In this document: piece after piece, positions 44,612 through 54,893 of the stretch | Layout: every line of letters starts with the position of its first letter | Numbering within the stretch: position 1 is the stretch's first letter | Origin: Alkalihalobacterium chitinilyticum | GTDB taxonomy: Bacteria; Bacillota; Bacilli; Bacillales; Bacillaceae_F | Direction: 5' to 3' | Assembly: GCF_029028005.1 (NCBI RefSeq) | Contig: NZ_JAOTPO010000002.1 | Coordinates: 407,981-471,980, forward strand | Length of the DNA stretch: 64,000 nucleotides | Notes under the pieces: model-generated | The model's database searches: none | The model's input: only the letters and a program-made list of their open reading frames with translations | Told to the model about the DNA's origin: nothing | Made by a program: the position numbers and the translations under genes

Positions 44612-44645
44612 ACAAAAAAATAGTTGCTGATCAACTATTTTCTGT
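44612..44645 (-). terminator. Terminator of fumC
   Basis: AAATAGTTG and CAACTATTT around ATCAG on the minus strand, followed by T residues. Confidence 0.85.
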
Positions 44646-44670
44646 CTAATGAGTTATAGAGTATATCTTT

Positions 44671-46056
44671 TTACTTTTTCCCAATCATTTTTTCAGGGCG
44701 GACAATCTCATCAAATTTTTCCCCAGATAATAAACCGCTTGCAATAGCAGCTTCACGAAGAGTAGACCCTTCTTCATGCGCTTTTTTAGCAATCTTAGCC
44801 GCATTTTCATAGCCGATATGAGGATTCAGTGCAGTGACGAGCATGAGCGACCTAGAAAGCAGGTTTTCAATAACGTCAGTATTCGCTTCAATTCCAACCA
44901 GACATTTATCGTTAAACGAATGGATAGCATCGGCTAGCAGTTTAACAGATTGTAAATAGTTATAAATAATGACAGGCTTAAATACATTCAATTCAAAATT
45001 ACCTTGACTAGCAGCAAAGCCAATGGTTGCGTCATTTCCCATCACTTGTGCAACAACCATCGTTAAAGCTTCACTTTGAGTTGGATTTACTTTCCCAGGC
45101 ATAATAGAACTCCCTGGTTCATTCGCAGGAATGGTAATCTCCCCAATTCCAGACCGAGGGCCGCTTGCCAACCAACGGATATCATTTGCAATTTTCATCA
45201 AATCTGCTGCAAGTGCCTTTAATGCACCATGGGCATAAACGAGTTCGTCATGACTGGTTAAGGCGTGGAATTTATTTTTAGCTGAAGTAAATGAAATGTT
45301 CGTTATCTTACTGATTTCTTTTGCTACTTTATTTCCAAAATCAGGGTGAGCGTTAATTCCCGTACCAACAGCTGTTCCACCTATGGCTAATTCTTTCATA
45401 TGTTCTAAGCTTTCGATGATCATTCGCTCAGTTTTCTCAAGCATTCGCAGCCATCCGCTTACTTCTTGACCTAATGTTAAAGGAGTTGCATCCTGTAAAT
45501 GCGTCCGTCCAATTTTTATTATATTATCGTATTCTTTCACTTTTCTTTCCATTGTTGTTTTCATTTTCTCAATTGCTGGGAGTAATAATTTATTTACTTC
45601 TTCAACTGCAGCAATATGCATTGCTGTTGGAAATGTATCATTGGAACTTTGGGATCTGTTCACATCATCATTGGGGTGAACCCAGTCTTTACTGCCTTTT
45701 TGGGCTAGTAATTGATTGGCTTCATGAGCAATCACTTCGTTTATGTTCATATTAGATTGGGTTCCGCTTCCTGTTTGCCAAACGGCTAATGGAAAATGTG
45801 TATCAAATTTACCTTCAATGATTTGAACAGCTACAGCAACAATTGCCTCTTTTTTTTCTGCCGCAAGATTATTAATTTCATGGTTAACGATTGCAGCAGA
45901 TTTTTTTAGAATGGCAAAAGCGTGCATTACTTGAAGCGGCATTTTTTCGTTACCGATCTTAAAATTTTCTAAACTTCTTTGTGTTTGTGCTCCCCATGAT
46001 TTATCATTCGGTACTGACACTTCTCCTAACGTATCTTTTTCAATTCGAAACTCCAT
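44671..46056 (-). CDS. fumC: Class II fumarate hydratase
   Basis: 461 residues catalysing fumarate to malate in the citric acid cycle. The signature [11 protein letters not shown] is near residues 313-323, GSGTQSNMN near 97-105, and [10 protein letters not shown] near 183-192. Length is normal. GGAGGAA lies upstream of the ATG. Monocistronic, with its own terminator. Confidence 0.97.
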   Translation of the reverse strand: MEFRIEKDTLGEVSVPNDKSWGAQTQRSLENFKIGNEKMPLQVMHAFAILKKSAAIVNHEINNLAAEKKEAIVAVAVQIIEGKFDTHFPLAVWQTGSGTQSNMNINEVIAHEANQLLAQKGSKDWVHPNDDVNRSQSSNDTFPTAMHIAAVEEVNKLLLPAIEKMKTTMERKVKEYDNIIKIGRTHLQDATPLTLGQEVSGWLRMLEKTERMIIESLEHMKELAIGGTAVGTGINAHPDFGNKVAKEISKITNISFTSAKNKFHALTSHDELVYAHGALKALAADLMKIANDIRWLASGPRSGIGEITIPANEPGSSIMPGKVNPTQSEALTMVVAQVMGNDATIGFAASQGNFELNVFKPVIIYNYLQSVKLLADAIHSFNDKCLVGIEANTDVIENLLSRSLMLVTALNPHIGYENAAKIAKKAHEEGSTLREAAIASGLLSGEKFDEIVRPEKMIGKK

Positions 46057-46293
46057 TGTTCATTCCTCCAAACATCTTAATATCCTTAGCTTTATATATT
46101 TTCTGTTAATAAATACCTAATACCCGCTATAATATGTATCTTTCTACTTTTTTAAAACAATAAACGGTTTGATAACGCGATGGTACTTGGATACAAATAG
46201 TGTATCTAATATATTATCCTAGGGAACGTGAAGAAGGCATGATCTGACTACTAGAGGAGGAAGGATGTTGAGGGGATAGATTGTAAAAAGAAT
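46057..46293. other. Intergenic upstream of fumC before the tandem repeats
   Basis: AT-rich and should contain the fumC promoter. Nothing else recognisable was seen. Confidence 0.4.
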
Positions 46294-46525
46294 GCGACCA
46301 TAAGAGGAAAAAAATAGGAGAAGTTGGGCCATAAAAGAGAATTACGCGACCAAAAGAGGAAGAAAATAGGAGAAGTTGAGCCATAAAAGAGAATTATGCG
46401 ACCAAAAAAGGAAGAAACCAGGAGAAGTTGGGCCATAAAAAGATTTACGTGACCAAAAGAGGAAGAAACTAGGAGAAGTTAAGCCATAAAAGAGAATTGC
46501 GCGACCAAAAGAGTAAGAAAATAGA
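46294..46525. repeat. 52-bp tandem repeat, about 4.5 copies
   Basis: Units begin with GCGACC or GTGACC at 46294, 46346, 46398, 46449 and 46501. They contain GAGGAAGAAA, AGGAGAAGTT and GCCATAAAAGAG. Unit length is 51-52 bp, not a multiple of three, so it is unlikely to be coding. It lies between the divergent genes fumC and nupC. Confidence 0.9.
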
Positions 46526-46653
46526 CCGAGCATAACGAATGATCGTTTCAAATTTCCCCACCTAGTATTGAATGATATTTCCAACATTGCAAATAATAAC
46601 TTCATTGTAAAAAAAGCTGTTCATTCTGGGATCTAATTAATGAGGTGGGGAAA

Positions 46654-47868
46654 ATGAATATACTTTGGGGAATTTTTGGAGTGATTGTAATATTTACTAT
46701 CGCTTTTTTACTCTCAGCAAAGCGAAAAGCAATCAACTTAAGAACGGTTCTAGGTGGATTTGCTATCCAACTTTTATTTGCCATTCTCGTACTGAAAGTT
46801 CCTGTAGGGAGAGAAGTTTTAAATTGGCTGACGCAAGGGGTCGGAAGTATTATTGATTATGCTAATGCGGGCATCGGCTTTGTGTTTGGTGAAATGTTTG
46901 TTGAAGAAAACGGCATTTTTATGTTTGCGATCAATGTCCTCTCGGTTATTATTTTCTTTTCATCCCTAATTTCCGTTCTATATTATTTAAATATTATGCA
47001 GTGGGTCATTAAAATAATTGGTGGTGCTTTATCGAAACTGTTAGGTACTAGCAAGTCTGAATCAATGAGTGCTGCAGCCAACATTTTTGTTGGACAAACA
47101 GAAGCACCACTTGTTATCCGTCCCTATATATCAAAAATGACTCAATCCGAGTTATTTGCTGTTATGACAGGTGGTTTGGCTTCTGTTGCTGGATCTGTCC
47201 TCGTCGGTTATGCATTGCTCGGTGTTCCGCTGGAATACTTGTTAGCCGCCAGTTTTATGGCAGCTCCTGCTGGGCTTGTGATGGCTAAAATGATTGTGCC
47301 CGAGACGAACCCAGAAGATATTACAGGTGAATTTACGATGGAAAAAGATAAAGAGTCTGCAAATGTGATTGATGCTGCTGCTAGAGGTGCAAGTGTGGGG
47401 TTAACTTTAGCACTAAATATCGCCGCTATGTTACTAGCCTTTGTTGCCTTAATTGCACTGATTAATGGAATACTCGGTGTGATAGGGGGGATCTTCGGAG
47501 TAACGGCACTTACCCTGGAAGGAATTTTAGGATTTCTTTTTGCTCCTTTAGCATTTGCGATCGGTGTACCGTGGCATGAAGCCGTTACAGCTGGGGGCTT
47601 TATTGGGCAAAAGCTAGTCGTCAATGAATTTGTAGCGTACCTTTCATTCGCCCCGCAAATTGAGAATTTATCGGAAAAAACAGTGGCAGTTGTCAGCTTT
47701 GCGCTTTGTGGATTTGCTAACTTTTCCTCATTAGCAATTTTATTAGGCGGGCTAGGAAACTTAGCTCCTGACCGGCGAAGTGATATTGCAAAACTAGGTT
47801 TACGTGCAGTAGCAGCGGGGATGTTGGCCTCGTTATTAAGCGGTGCAGTGGCAGGAATGTTATTTTAA
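46654..47868 (+). CDS. nupC: NupC-family nucleoside transporter
   Basis: 404 residues. The ATG at 46654 is preferred to a GTG at 46645 that lies inside GAGGTGGGG. Many hydrophobic helices and the concentrative nucleoside transporter hallmarks: GKxG-type NFVGQTEAPL segment (VGQTEAPLV), a LALNIAAMLLAFVALIAL core and CGFANFSSLAI. It takes up nucleosides with protons or sodium. A terminator follows. Confidence 0.93.
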   Translation: MNILWGIFGVIVIFTIAFLLSAKRKAINLRTVLGGFAIQLLFAILVLKVPVGREVLNWLTQGVGSIIDYANAGIGFVFGEMFVEENGIFMFAINVLSVIIFFSSLISVLYYLNIMQWVIKIIGGALSKLLGTSKSESMSAAANIFVGQTEAPLVIRPYISKMTQSELFAVMTGGLASVAGSVLVGYALLGVPLEYLLAASFMAAPAGLVMAKMIVPETNPEDITGEFTMEKDKESANVIDAAARGASVGLTLALNIAAMLLAFVALIALINGILGVIGGIFGVTALTLEGILGFLFAPLAFAIGVPWHEAVTAGGFIGQKLVVNEFVAYLSFAPQIENLSEKTVAVVSFALCGFANFSSLAILLGGLGNLAPDRRSDIAKLGLRAVAAGMLASLLSGAVAGMLF

Positions 47869-47880
47869 TTGGATAAGGTC

Positions 47881-47915
47881 AGGTCCTCTTCAACAAATGA
47901 AGAGGACCTTTTTAT
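47881..47915 (+). terminator. Terminator of nupC
   Basis: AGGTCCTCTTC and GAAGAGGACCT perfect stem, then TTTTT. Confidence 0.92.
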
Positions 47916-47963
47916 TGTTGATCTTAACATTGTAAAAAAAATGAGTTACTTTCAATATATCTA

Positions 47964-48007
47964 TTGACACATGCTGGAATATTTTATATTGTATTAAGTG
48001 TAATACA
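47964..48007 (+). promoter_or_regulatory. Sigma-A promoter with a GntR-type operator
   Basis: TTGACA at 47964-47969 and a TATATTGT region at 47985-47992 form a promoter. The perfect inverted repeat TGTATTA-AGTG-TAATACA (47990-48007) overlaps the -10/+1 and is the likely operator for the adjacent GntR regulator (autorepression). Confidence 0.65.
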
Positions 48008-48057
48008 TTAAGTAGTACACATAATACAATTAGTGCAACCTATAAGGTGGTGAATGC

Positions 48058-48456
48058 ATGCTTTTACGAATTGATCCAAAAAGTAATGTTCCATTGTATG
48101 AACAAATCATTATGCAAATTAAAGAACTTAGGGCAAAGGGAATCATACAGGCGAATGAGAAGCTTCCATCGGTACGAGAATTAAGTTCGCAGATCGTTAT
48201 TAATCCGAACACTGTCAGTAAAGCCTATAAGGAGCTTGAGAGACAAGGGATTATTGTAACGATCCGGGGAAAGGGAACGTTTATAGCGGAAGGAGAATCA
48301 ATTGAAGCGTCTGAAAAGGAGAGAGAAAAAATGAAGAAATCTCTAGAACAGCTAGTTATAGATAGTGTGTATTTAGGGATAACGAAAGAAGAACTGCAAC
48401 AGTGGATAGATGAATTATTTAAAGACTTAGGTGGTGACTCAGATGATAGAAATTAA
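48058..48456 (+). CDS. GntR-family regulator, YtrA type
   Basis: 132 residues: a winged-helix domain at 1-70 (VPLYEQIIMQIK, LPSVRELSSQIVINPNTVSKAY) and a short helical C-terminus, as in the YtrA subfamily that controls ABC transporter operons. AAGGTGGTGA precedes the ATG. It overlaps the ABC gene by 14 bases. It probably represses its own operon via the inverted repeat at 47990-48007. Confidence 0.92.
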   Translation: MLLRIDPKSNVPLYEQIIMQIKELRAKGIIQANEKLPSVRELSSQIVINPNTVSKAYKELERQGIIVTIRGKGTFIAEGESIEASEKEREKMKKSLEQLVIDSVYLGITKEELQQWIDELFKDLGGDSDDRN

Positions 48457-49321
48457 ACAGTTATCTAAATCAATTCATAATCACCAAGTTTTATCGGATA
48501 TTAACTTTGAATTAAAGCCTGGTAATATTATTGGATTGATCGGTCGAAATGGTGCTGGTAAAACAACTCTTTTACGACTTCTAGTTGGGATTCTTTTACC
48601 CTCAAGAGGGGATGTACTACTAGAAGGGAAAAGTATATATCAGTTTCCGGAAGTTAAAAAGGAAATTGTGTTTGTTCCAGATTCTCCTGAAGCGTTGAAA
48701 AGTTATTCGACCCAGGAAATTGTAAAGTTGTATAAACAAATATATCCGAATTTTGATGAAACATATTTTTATGAGTTACTAGACCGCTTTTCTTTACCGA
48801 AGACGAGAAGAGTTGGAAATTACTCCAAAGGAATGAAGGCACTTTTTGCACTGGTCTTAGCTTTTTCTACGCGGGCAAAATATATCTTATTAGATGAACC
48901 TACCGATGGTCTTGATGTCATTATTAAAAAGAAAATCCTGCGCTATATAATTGAAGAAGTGGCCGAACAACAAGTTTCCGTCATCATTTCATCACATCGC
49001 TTAGATGAACTGGAGTTTATGGCCGATCAAATTATCGTTATTAAAGACGGCACCATTGAATCCAACTATGATCTAGATGAAATGAAACAATCTTATCGAA
49101 AAGTTCAAGTCGTGTTTAAAGAATACTTACCAGATGAATTGAAAAATTACGTGAATGTACTCAGCCAAACGGGAAGAGTTTACACGTTGTTAATTGACGG
49201 GGATTTAGCGGAAAAAGAGGCGGAAATCAAAAAGTATGAACCGTTGTTATACGAAGAACTTTCTGTCGTTTTAGAAGATATTTTCGTAGCGAAGCTCGGA
49301 GGTGAGGATTTTGCTGAATAA
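48443..49321 (+). CDS. ABC transporter ATP-binding protein
   Basis: 292 residues from the ATG at 48443 (GGTGGTGA upstream). Walker A GRNGAGKTT, signature YSKGM, Walker B ILLDEPTDGLD and the SSHRLDE H-loop are all present. The C-terminal 80 residues are an extension typical of ABC-2 partners. With the GntR regulator and permease it resembles YtrABC-type systems that respond to cell-wall stress. Substrate unknown. Confidence 0.93.
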   Translation: MIEIKQLSKSIHNHQVLSDINFELKPGNIIGLIGRNGAGKTTLLRLLVGILLPSRGDVLLEGKSIYQFPEVKKEIVFVPDSPEALKSYSTQEIVKLYKQIYPNFDETYFYELLDRFSLPKTRRVGNYSKGMKALFALVLAFSTRAKYILLDEPTDGLDVIIKKKILRYIIEEVAEQQVSVIISSHRLDELEFMADQIIVIKDGTIESNYDLDEMKQSYRKVQVVFKEYLPDELKNYVNVLSQTGRVYTLLIDGDLAEKEAEIKKYEPLLYEELSVVLEDIFVAKLGGEDFAE

Positions 49322-50324
49322 AGCGTTATGGATGAAAGAATTTAAACAAACAAAGGCTTTGATTTTCGGTTTACTTTTACTCTTCTTTTTTGATTTTCCT
49401 ATTCGAGTTTCACTTAGTTTAGAAAGTTGGAAAACACTAGAGGAACAGGCTGCAATCAATCCAGACATGTATGGGCATGTGATTGTAAATGATTACATGG
49501 TTCGTTCCTTGTTTTTTGGAGGATTTGCAACGTTTTTAGGATTAATACTTATCGTCTTATTAGCTGGAATTATGATTGGATCCGAACGAAATACTCGTAA
49601 GAATGACTTTTCGTTTGCTCTGCCATATAAACGAAGTGACATGTTTTTAACGAAATGGTTGATTGGATTTGTGACAATCACAACTTTTTATACAATCAAT
49701 TATTTTGCGGCTTATTTCTTAGTAGCAACTTCAAATTATAGTCACTTTTTAGAGCAGTTTTCTCATGTTCAACTTTTTATTACACCACTCTTAGGTTTTA
49801 TTACGTTGTTTAGCTTTGCTATGTTAATTGGAACAATTGCTGGAGAAATGATTTCACAAATGGCATTGACTTTCATATTTACATTCTTTCCGTTTGGGTT
49901 TTACTTCTTGCTACAAGGGTTTTGGATGGTTCATACGAATGGGTATTTACCAGAGCCTGAAGCACTGACTTATCTTGTATGGCCGATTTATAGTATCGAC
50001 ACCTATTCTTCCAAACCATTACTTATCCCTATTGCCGCAACAATCATTTTCACAATTATTGCAACGCGGTTGTATATGGTAAATAAAGCCGAACATAATG
50101 GTGAATTCCTTATTTTTAAGGGGTTACAGCCGATTTTTAAGGTGGGAATTATCGTTTGTTTTTCTTTGCTGGGCGGCATGTTAATTTCTAGCTTGACGCC
50201 ATACACGAATGGTAATATACTGACTATCGTGTTCTATTGGATAGGGTTTCTCGTATTTGCTTACCTGTCTTATAGATTAACGACAAGGTTATTAACAATG
50301 AACGTCACAGTTAAGAATAAATAA
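49311..50324 (+). CDS. ABC-2 type permease
   Basis: 337 residues from a TTG at 49311, after GGAGGTGA. Six hydrophobic segments with an N-terminal WMKEFKQTKAL motif typical of ABC-2 permeases. It overlaps the ATPase gene by 11 bases. Partner of the ATPase above. Confidence 0.85.
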   Translation: MLNKALWMKEFKQTKALIFGLLLLFFFDFPIRVSLSLESWKTLEEQAAINPDMYGHVIVNDYMVRSLFFGGFATFLGLILIVLLAGIMIGSERNTRKNDFSFALPYKRSDMFLTKWLIGFVTITTFYTINYFAAYFLVATSNYSHFLEQFSHVQLFITPLLGFITLFSFAMLIGTIAGEMISQMALTFIFTFFPFGFYFLLQGFWMVHTNGYLPEPEALTYLVWPIYSIDTYSSKPLLIPIAATIIFTIIATRLYMVNKAEHNGEFLIFKGLQPIFKVGIIVCFSLLGGMLISSLTPYTNGNILTIVFYWIGFLVFAYLSYRLTTRLLTMNVTVKNK

Positions 50325-50338
50325 AAAGGTGAGAAAAG

Positions 50339-50428
50339 ATGAAGAGAGTTTTTTGGTTGTATATTGTGTTGCTTTTTTTCCTAGCTTTTTGTTTCGTATA
50401 TATCGAAAATATGAACCTACCATCTTAG
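50339..50428 (+). CDS. 29-residue membrane peptide
   Basis: ATG with AAAGGTGAG upstream, one hydrophobic helix (about 5-21). It is the last cistron of the GntR-ABC operon; its 3' end is inside the terminator. Possibly a small transporter subunit. Confidence 0.5.
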   Translation: MKRVFWLYIVLLFFLAFCFVYIENMNLPS

Positions 50429-50441
50429 ATGGTAGGTTTTA
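50414..50441 (+). terminator. Terminator of the GntR-ABC operon
   Basis: AACCTACCAT and ATGGTAGGTT perfect stem, then TTTAATTT. Confidence 0.85.
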
Positions 50442-52331
50442 ATTTGAGTTGTAGAAAATTTTAGTACTTTTAACTTTATTTGTTTTCGAGTTATATATAA
50501 GTTCAATTTCTTCAATGGGTTCTTCAATGAATAAGTTATAATTTGGAAAGCTGATTTTAGCTTGGTGGAGCTTTTCAATCGATATCTTTTTACCTGCATA
50601 AAGTTCTGGAGGTTGTCCCATATCAGTTCCAACTATACCTGCTTTAATGGTTTCAAGGGCTTCAACTTTTCCGCCGCGAATTACAGCATTTTGTCTGTTG
50701 AATACTATATCTTTACCCGCAAAAAGCGTTGTGTTAATAATACCTTCTTTTTTGATAGTGATCTTTCCATTTGTTTTAATCTGAGACGATGTAGCGGAAT
50801 AAAAATCAATATTACTTTCTTCTAAAATAATCGACTCCATCTGCTGCATCAATTCATTAATGGCATATTGAATACTATGCAAAGACTGTTCAGATGTTAT
50901 GGATAAGATGGATTGATTGTCCTTAAATTTGGCTAACGCATTTAAGATAATTTTCAGTTGAGGTGGAAAGGAAATCTGATGTTCAGCCATTTCCTGAATG
51001 GTTTTGTATAGTTCAAATACTTTATCGCGAATATTTTTAAACTTAGAGTCAACAAGGGTTGAAAGAACATAGCCAAAATCCATTGAAATGCCTTTTAATT
51101 CCATTGCTTGTTGTAATTGTTTCAACGCTTCCCACAACTGTTTAATGGACAGAGATAAATCTTGTGTAATTTTATACACACGACTATAAAATAAACCAAA
51201 TTGCCCAGCATTTATTTTACTATTCATTACATTTCCTAAAATAATAACGTGCTGAGAGGCAGTAACTGAAGCATGATACACACTTCCGTACACGAAAATG
51301 CTTCCTGAGCTCTCTACCGTCATATGGTCTTTAATATTACCGCGAATGATAATATCTCCGCTGAAAAATATATTACCTGTTGACATATCAACGTCACCAT
51401 TGACTTCGTATGTTTCTAGGATGTTTATATGTTTTACATAATGGCCGGTTACAGATGGGCGCCCTTGTTGTAGAGCAATTACTTTTCCGTCATCGGTAAT
51501 TTTTATGGCAGGTTTAGCACGGACATCCAGTCGTTTTGCCTTTTTTGGCAATAAGGTTTGACCGAGTACATTATATCCTTCTTTTCCTTCTTTCGGCGGA
51601 TGAACTTGAGCTATTACAGCCCCAGCTTCTGCAATCGGAATTTTAAGACGGTTCTTAAAGTCAACTTTACCGTTTACTTCTTCTATGACTTCTTCAACCT
51701 CGTTTTTAAAGAACTTCTCTACAAATCCATCTCTTGATGGAATGAGGGGGAGTCCTTCAGCAACTAGGATCCGATTAAAGGTTGGTTGCATTAACTCCTG
51801 CATAATCGCAGAAGTTTTGACTTCAATTTTTACTCCATACTTTGTGATATCCTCCAGTATTTTTGAGCTGACTTCTTCAACGTGACAAGGTTTATGGCAT
51901 GGTTCCACTTCAAGTTTGAAACGTAAACTGCGTTTTTTATCTTTTAAGCGGTACTTTGTAAAAAGTTCAGGAAATACTTGTAAGTAAACGTTTAATTTAT
52001 CTTCACTAATTGTAATTTGATAAGGTTTCTTTATTTTAACCGTCCACTCAATGGTATCTTTTTCAAACACAGCGATTTCTTTTTTGAGGACCTTGCCATT
52101 TACGGTCATGTAAATGTTCTCATTAGGAACAAGTACAGGTTGGCGTCCATTGGCATTAGGATTAATAATAAACAACTGGTGGTCCCTTACTTCAATAAAA
52201 CCATCATCCTTTAGGATATGGTGTTCAGTTGGTTCGCTTTCAGTAGTCGTATCTATCGTTTCATACTTGCTGAAGTTTTCAATTTGTATATCTCTAATTA
52301 ACTCTATAATGTCATTTTGTTTTTTGTTCAT
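50439..52331 (-). CDS. FapA-family (DUF342) protein
   Basis: 630 residues. Central and C-terminal regions show the FapA pattern: PIAEAGAVIAQ, GYNVLGQTLLPKK, then a beta-helix of GD/GN turns (NGDVDMSTGNIFFSGDIII, VHGS-type HVIILGNV). No catalytic site. FapA proteins are bactofilin-like polymer-forming or c-di-GMP-linked regulators in various bacteria; function here unknown. The N-terminal 90 residues are less conserved. Confidence 0.85.
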   Translation of the reverse strand: MNKKQNDIIELIRDIQIENFSKYETIDTTTESEPTEHHILKDDGFIEVRDHQLFIINPNANGRQPVLVPNENIYMTVNGKVLKKEIAVFEKDTIEWTVKIKKPYQITISEDKLNVYLQVFPELFTKYRLKDKKRSLRFKLEVEPCHKPCHVEEVSSKILEDITKYGVKIEVKTSAIMQELMQPTFNRILVAEGLPLIPSRDGFVEKFFKNEVEEVIEEVNGKVDFKNRLKIPIAEAGAVIAQVHPPKEGKEGYNVLGQTLLPKKAKRLDVRAKPAIKITDDGKVIALQQGRPSVTGHYVKHINILETYEVNGDVDMSTGNIFFSGDIIIRGNIKDHMTVESSGSIFVYGSVYHASVTASQHVIILGNVMNSKINAGQFGLFYSRVYKITQDLSLSIKQLWEALKQLQQAMELKGISMDFGYVLSTLVDSKFKNIRDKVFELYKTIQEMAEHQISFPPQLKIILNALAKFKDNQSILSITSEQSLHSIQYAINELMQQMESIILEESNIDFYSATSSQIKTNGKITIKKEGIINTTLFAGKDIVFNRQNAVIRGGKVEALETIKAGIVGTDMGQPPELYAGKKISIEKLHQAKISFPNYNLFIEEPIEEIELIYNSKTNKVKSTKIFYNSN

Positions 52332-52498
52332 TCTGCATCACCTAAGAAATTAATAATTTAATTATATAGTATAAAAGTCTTACGAAACTACATGAAAATA
52401 GAAAAAGATCTCGCAATTTTATTTAGGATCAGAGTTTGTTAGTTGAACATAACTTCAATGATAGGAACAAATATCTTAAGAGATAGTCTAAAAATCAT

Positions 52499-52529
52499 AA
52501 AAAAGCTGACAGGGATTGTTGTCAGCTTC
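52499..52529 (-). terminator. Terminator of msrAB
   Basis: On the minus strand, AAGCTGACA and TGTCAGCTT stem with TTTTT after it. Confidence 0.88.
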
Positions 52530-52540
52530 GTTAGTGTACA

Positions 52541-53500
52541 TTATTTAAATAAACTTTTATATTCCCCGTAACCTTCTTTTTCTAGATCGTCTTTATGAAT
52601 AAATCTTAATGCTGCAGAATTTATACAATAGCGTAATCCAGTCGGCTTTGGCCCGTCCTCGAAAACATGACCGAGATGGGAATCAGAATTTTTACTTCTA
52701 ACTTCGATACGCCTCATTCCATGACTAGTATCCATCTCTTCAGCTAGTTTGTTTTGATGAAGTGGTTTCGAAAAACTAGGCCAGCCACAGCCGGCATCAA
52801 ATTTATCAAATGAACTAAATAATGGTTCACCAGAAACGATGTCTATATAAATTCCTTCTTCCTTATTATTCCAGTATTCGTTATGAAAAGGAGGTTCGGT
52901 GCCATTATTTTGAGTTACCTCGTATTGCATCGGCGTTAAAGTTTTCTTAAGTGTTTCAGGGTCTTTTTTAACCGACCAATGTTCTTTAATAAAGTGGTCA
53001 CGACCTGAGCCTTTTCTGTACGTCATATATCTAAACGGATTTTTCTTATAAAAATCTTGATGGTAATCTTCTGCTGGATAAAACGGTACAGCAGGTTGAA
53101 TTTCAGTAACAATCGGCTTTGAAAATCGACCGTTTTCTTCAAGGGCCTTTTTAGAGCTTTCCGCAATCCTTTTTTGCTCTTCAGTATGATAAAAAATCAC
53201 AGTCTTATAGGAGTGGCCTCGATCATGAAATTGTCCGCCTGGATCAGTAGGGTCAATTTGCTGCCAAAAGATATTGACTAATTTTTCGTATGGAAAAATG
53301 GTTGGATCATATGTGATTTGTACAGCTTCATAATGTCCTGTTGTTTCACTGCAAACTTCTTCGTACGTAGGGTTTTCTTTATGCCCCCCTGTATATCCAG
53401 AGACAACTTTTTCTATACCAGGTAATTCGTCAAATGGTGTAACCATGCACCAGAAACACCCACCGGCAAATGTAGCGACTTCGAATGTATTATTTACCAA
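52541..53500 (-). CDS. msrAB: Fused methionine sulfoxide reductase MsrA-MsrB
   Basis: 319 residues from a TTG at 53500, 6 nt after GAAGGAGGT. MsrA: GGCFWC at residues 13-18 with catalytic Cys15 and VVSGYTGG. Msr[17 protein letters not shown] and [11 protein letters not shown] with the catalytic Cys near the end. It reduces both S- and R-methionine sulfoxide. In many Bacilli msrA and msrB are separate genes; here they are one polypeptide. Confidence 0.95.
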   Translation of the reverse strand: MVNNTFEVATFAGGCFWCMVTPFDELPGIEKVVSGYTGGHKENPTYEEVCSETTGHYEAVQITYDPTIFPYEKLVNIFWQQIDPTDPGGQFHDRGHSYKTVIFYHTEEQKRIAESSKKALEENGRFSKPIVTEIQPAVPFYPAEDYHQDFYKKNPFRYMTYRKGSGRDHFIKEHWSVKKDPETLKKTLTPMQYEVTQNNGTEPPFHNEYWNNKEEGIYIDIVSGEPLFSSFDKFDAGCGWPSFSKPLHQNKLAEEMDTSHGMRRIEVRSKNSDSHLGHVFEDGPKPTGLRYCINSAALRFIHKDDLEKEGYGEYKSLFK

Positions 53501-53677
53501 AATGATACCTCCTTCAAATAAACCTTTTATGTATGTAGTATACAAACAAAATGAAAAGAAAAACAAAGATAATGCCTGCGTTACTTACATATTCCCCCAA
53601 AACAATTGAATTCGATGAAACCAAACATTTTTTTTGTACGTATATAATCAGTAAGTAGTATTTAAGGAGTGAAGGTA

Positions 53678-53806
53678 ATGGCAAAAGACAAAAAGAAAAA
53701 GAAAAAATCGGAAAGTGGATGGTCGTATTACGTATTTGAGATATTTCTAGAAGTTCTTTTCTATTTGCCGAAAATGATTATTCGGCTCATTAAACATTGG
53801 TCGTAA
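53678..53806 (+). CDS. 42-residue basic membrane-associated peptide
   Basis: ATG after AAGGAGTGAAGG. A very basic start (MAKDKKKKKKSESG) followed by an amphipathic/hydrophobic helix (YYVFEIFLEVLFYLPKMIIR). Probably a small sporulation or envelope peptide; unknown. Confidence 0.65.
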   Translation: MAKDKKKKKKSESGWSYYVFEIFLEVLFYLPKMIIRLIKHWS

Positions 53807-53874
53807 AAATTGTTAATTTGGATTTGTAAATACAAAATACAAACTTTGTAAAAAACGTTAAACTTGTTGAAATG

Positions 53875-54531
53875 TTACATACCTTCTTCTTCAAATCGTT
53901 TCAAGTCATTTTTATGACCGATGACAATCAATATATCGTTAAGTTCAATCATTTCTGATGGAAAGGGTGAAATATTGATATCGTTGCCTCGCTTGATGGC
54001 AAGAATAGTACAGCCATACTTTGCTCGAACGTTTAATTGGTCGAGTGACTTATTCGAAACTTTCTCTGTAGCAATCACTTCGATGATACTGTATTCATCC
54101 GATAATTCGATATAGTCGACTATCTTTTCTGAAACGAGATGTTGAGCAATCCGAATGCCCATATCTTGCTCCGGGTGTACGATCCGGTCGGCGCCAATTT
54201 TCTCTAATACACGGTGGTGATAATAATTCTGAGCTTTTACCCAGACATTAGACACTCCCAACTCTTTAAGAATGAGTGTACAAAGGATACTAGATTGAAT
54301 ATTATCACCAATGGCAACAATCACATAATCAAAGTTACGGATCCCAAGTGAATGTAATGCACTTTCATCTGTTCCGCTTGCAATGACACTATGAGTTGAA
54401 TGATCTGTCATGTTATTGACTTTTTCCTCGTTGTTATCAATCGCAAGAACGTCATGTCCGAGTTTGTAAAGTTCCTTACACACGCTACTCCCAAATCGCC
54501 CAAGACCGATAACGGCAAATTGTTTTCTCAT
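53875..54531 (-). CDS. ktrC: Ktr/Trk potassium-uptake regulatory subunit (RCK protein)
   Basis: 218 residues. RCK_N with GLGRFGSSV at residues 8-16 and an acidic residue (D33) at the end of the second strand; RCK_C from about residue 135 (YSIIEVIA). It gates a KtrB/KtrD-type channel in response to ATP/NAD and c-di-AMP. It could be KtrA or KtrC. No channel subunit gene lies nearby, as for B. subtilis ktrC. Confidence 0.88.
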   Translation of the reverse strand: MRKQFAVIGLGRFGSSVCKELYKLGHDVLAIDNNEEKVNNMTDHSTHSVIASGTDESALHSLGIRNFDYVIVAIGDNIQSSILCTLILKELGVSNVWVKAQNYYHHRVLEKIGADRIVHPEQDMGIRIAQHLVSEKIVDYIELSDEYSIIEVIATEKVSNKSLDQLNVRAKYGCTILAIKRGNDINISPFPSEMIELNDILIVIGHKNDLKRFEEEGM

Positions 54532-54893
54532 CTATAACTTTCCTCTTCGTTTAATTTTTTTCCTCTTAGTTAATGAAGTTCCTTTAAGTACAGTTTATTA
54601 ATGTTAGTATGTGTCACCTTCTCCAAATTATATTAATAAACAAGCCAGTTTAAGAAACTTCCTAATAAATCATGCAATGATCTCTACAGTAGTAATATTT
54701 TTGACAATAATCCTGATCCCCAACTATTCGTAAATAATTGTAATATCAAAAAAAGTAATTGATAATATTATGGTTTAAAAAAATCATATCCGGGAAATAA
54801 AAAGAGGTCGAAACACCTGTAATATGGACATTCTATTACCTTATAAACTCGATAGAAGAATGTCGATTGCTTTAATTGACATTTATATAGTGA
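54532..54893. other. Non-coding region upstream of the betaine transporter promoter
   Basis: AT-rich, no convincing coding sequence, divergent between ktrC and opuD. Must hold the ktrC promoter on the minus strand. Confidence 0.4.

Noticed and set aside
46251..46605. Minus-strand open frames with repeated FLFWSR-like words, and a possible CRISPR array
   Set aside because: They come from the 52-bp tandem repeat, whose period shifts the frame. Units are contiguous without unique spacers, so it is not CRISPR.
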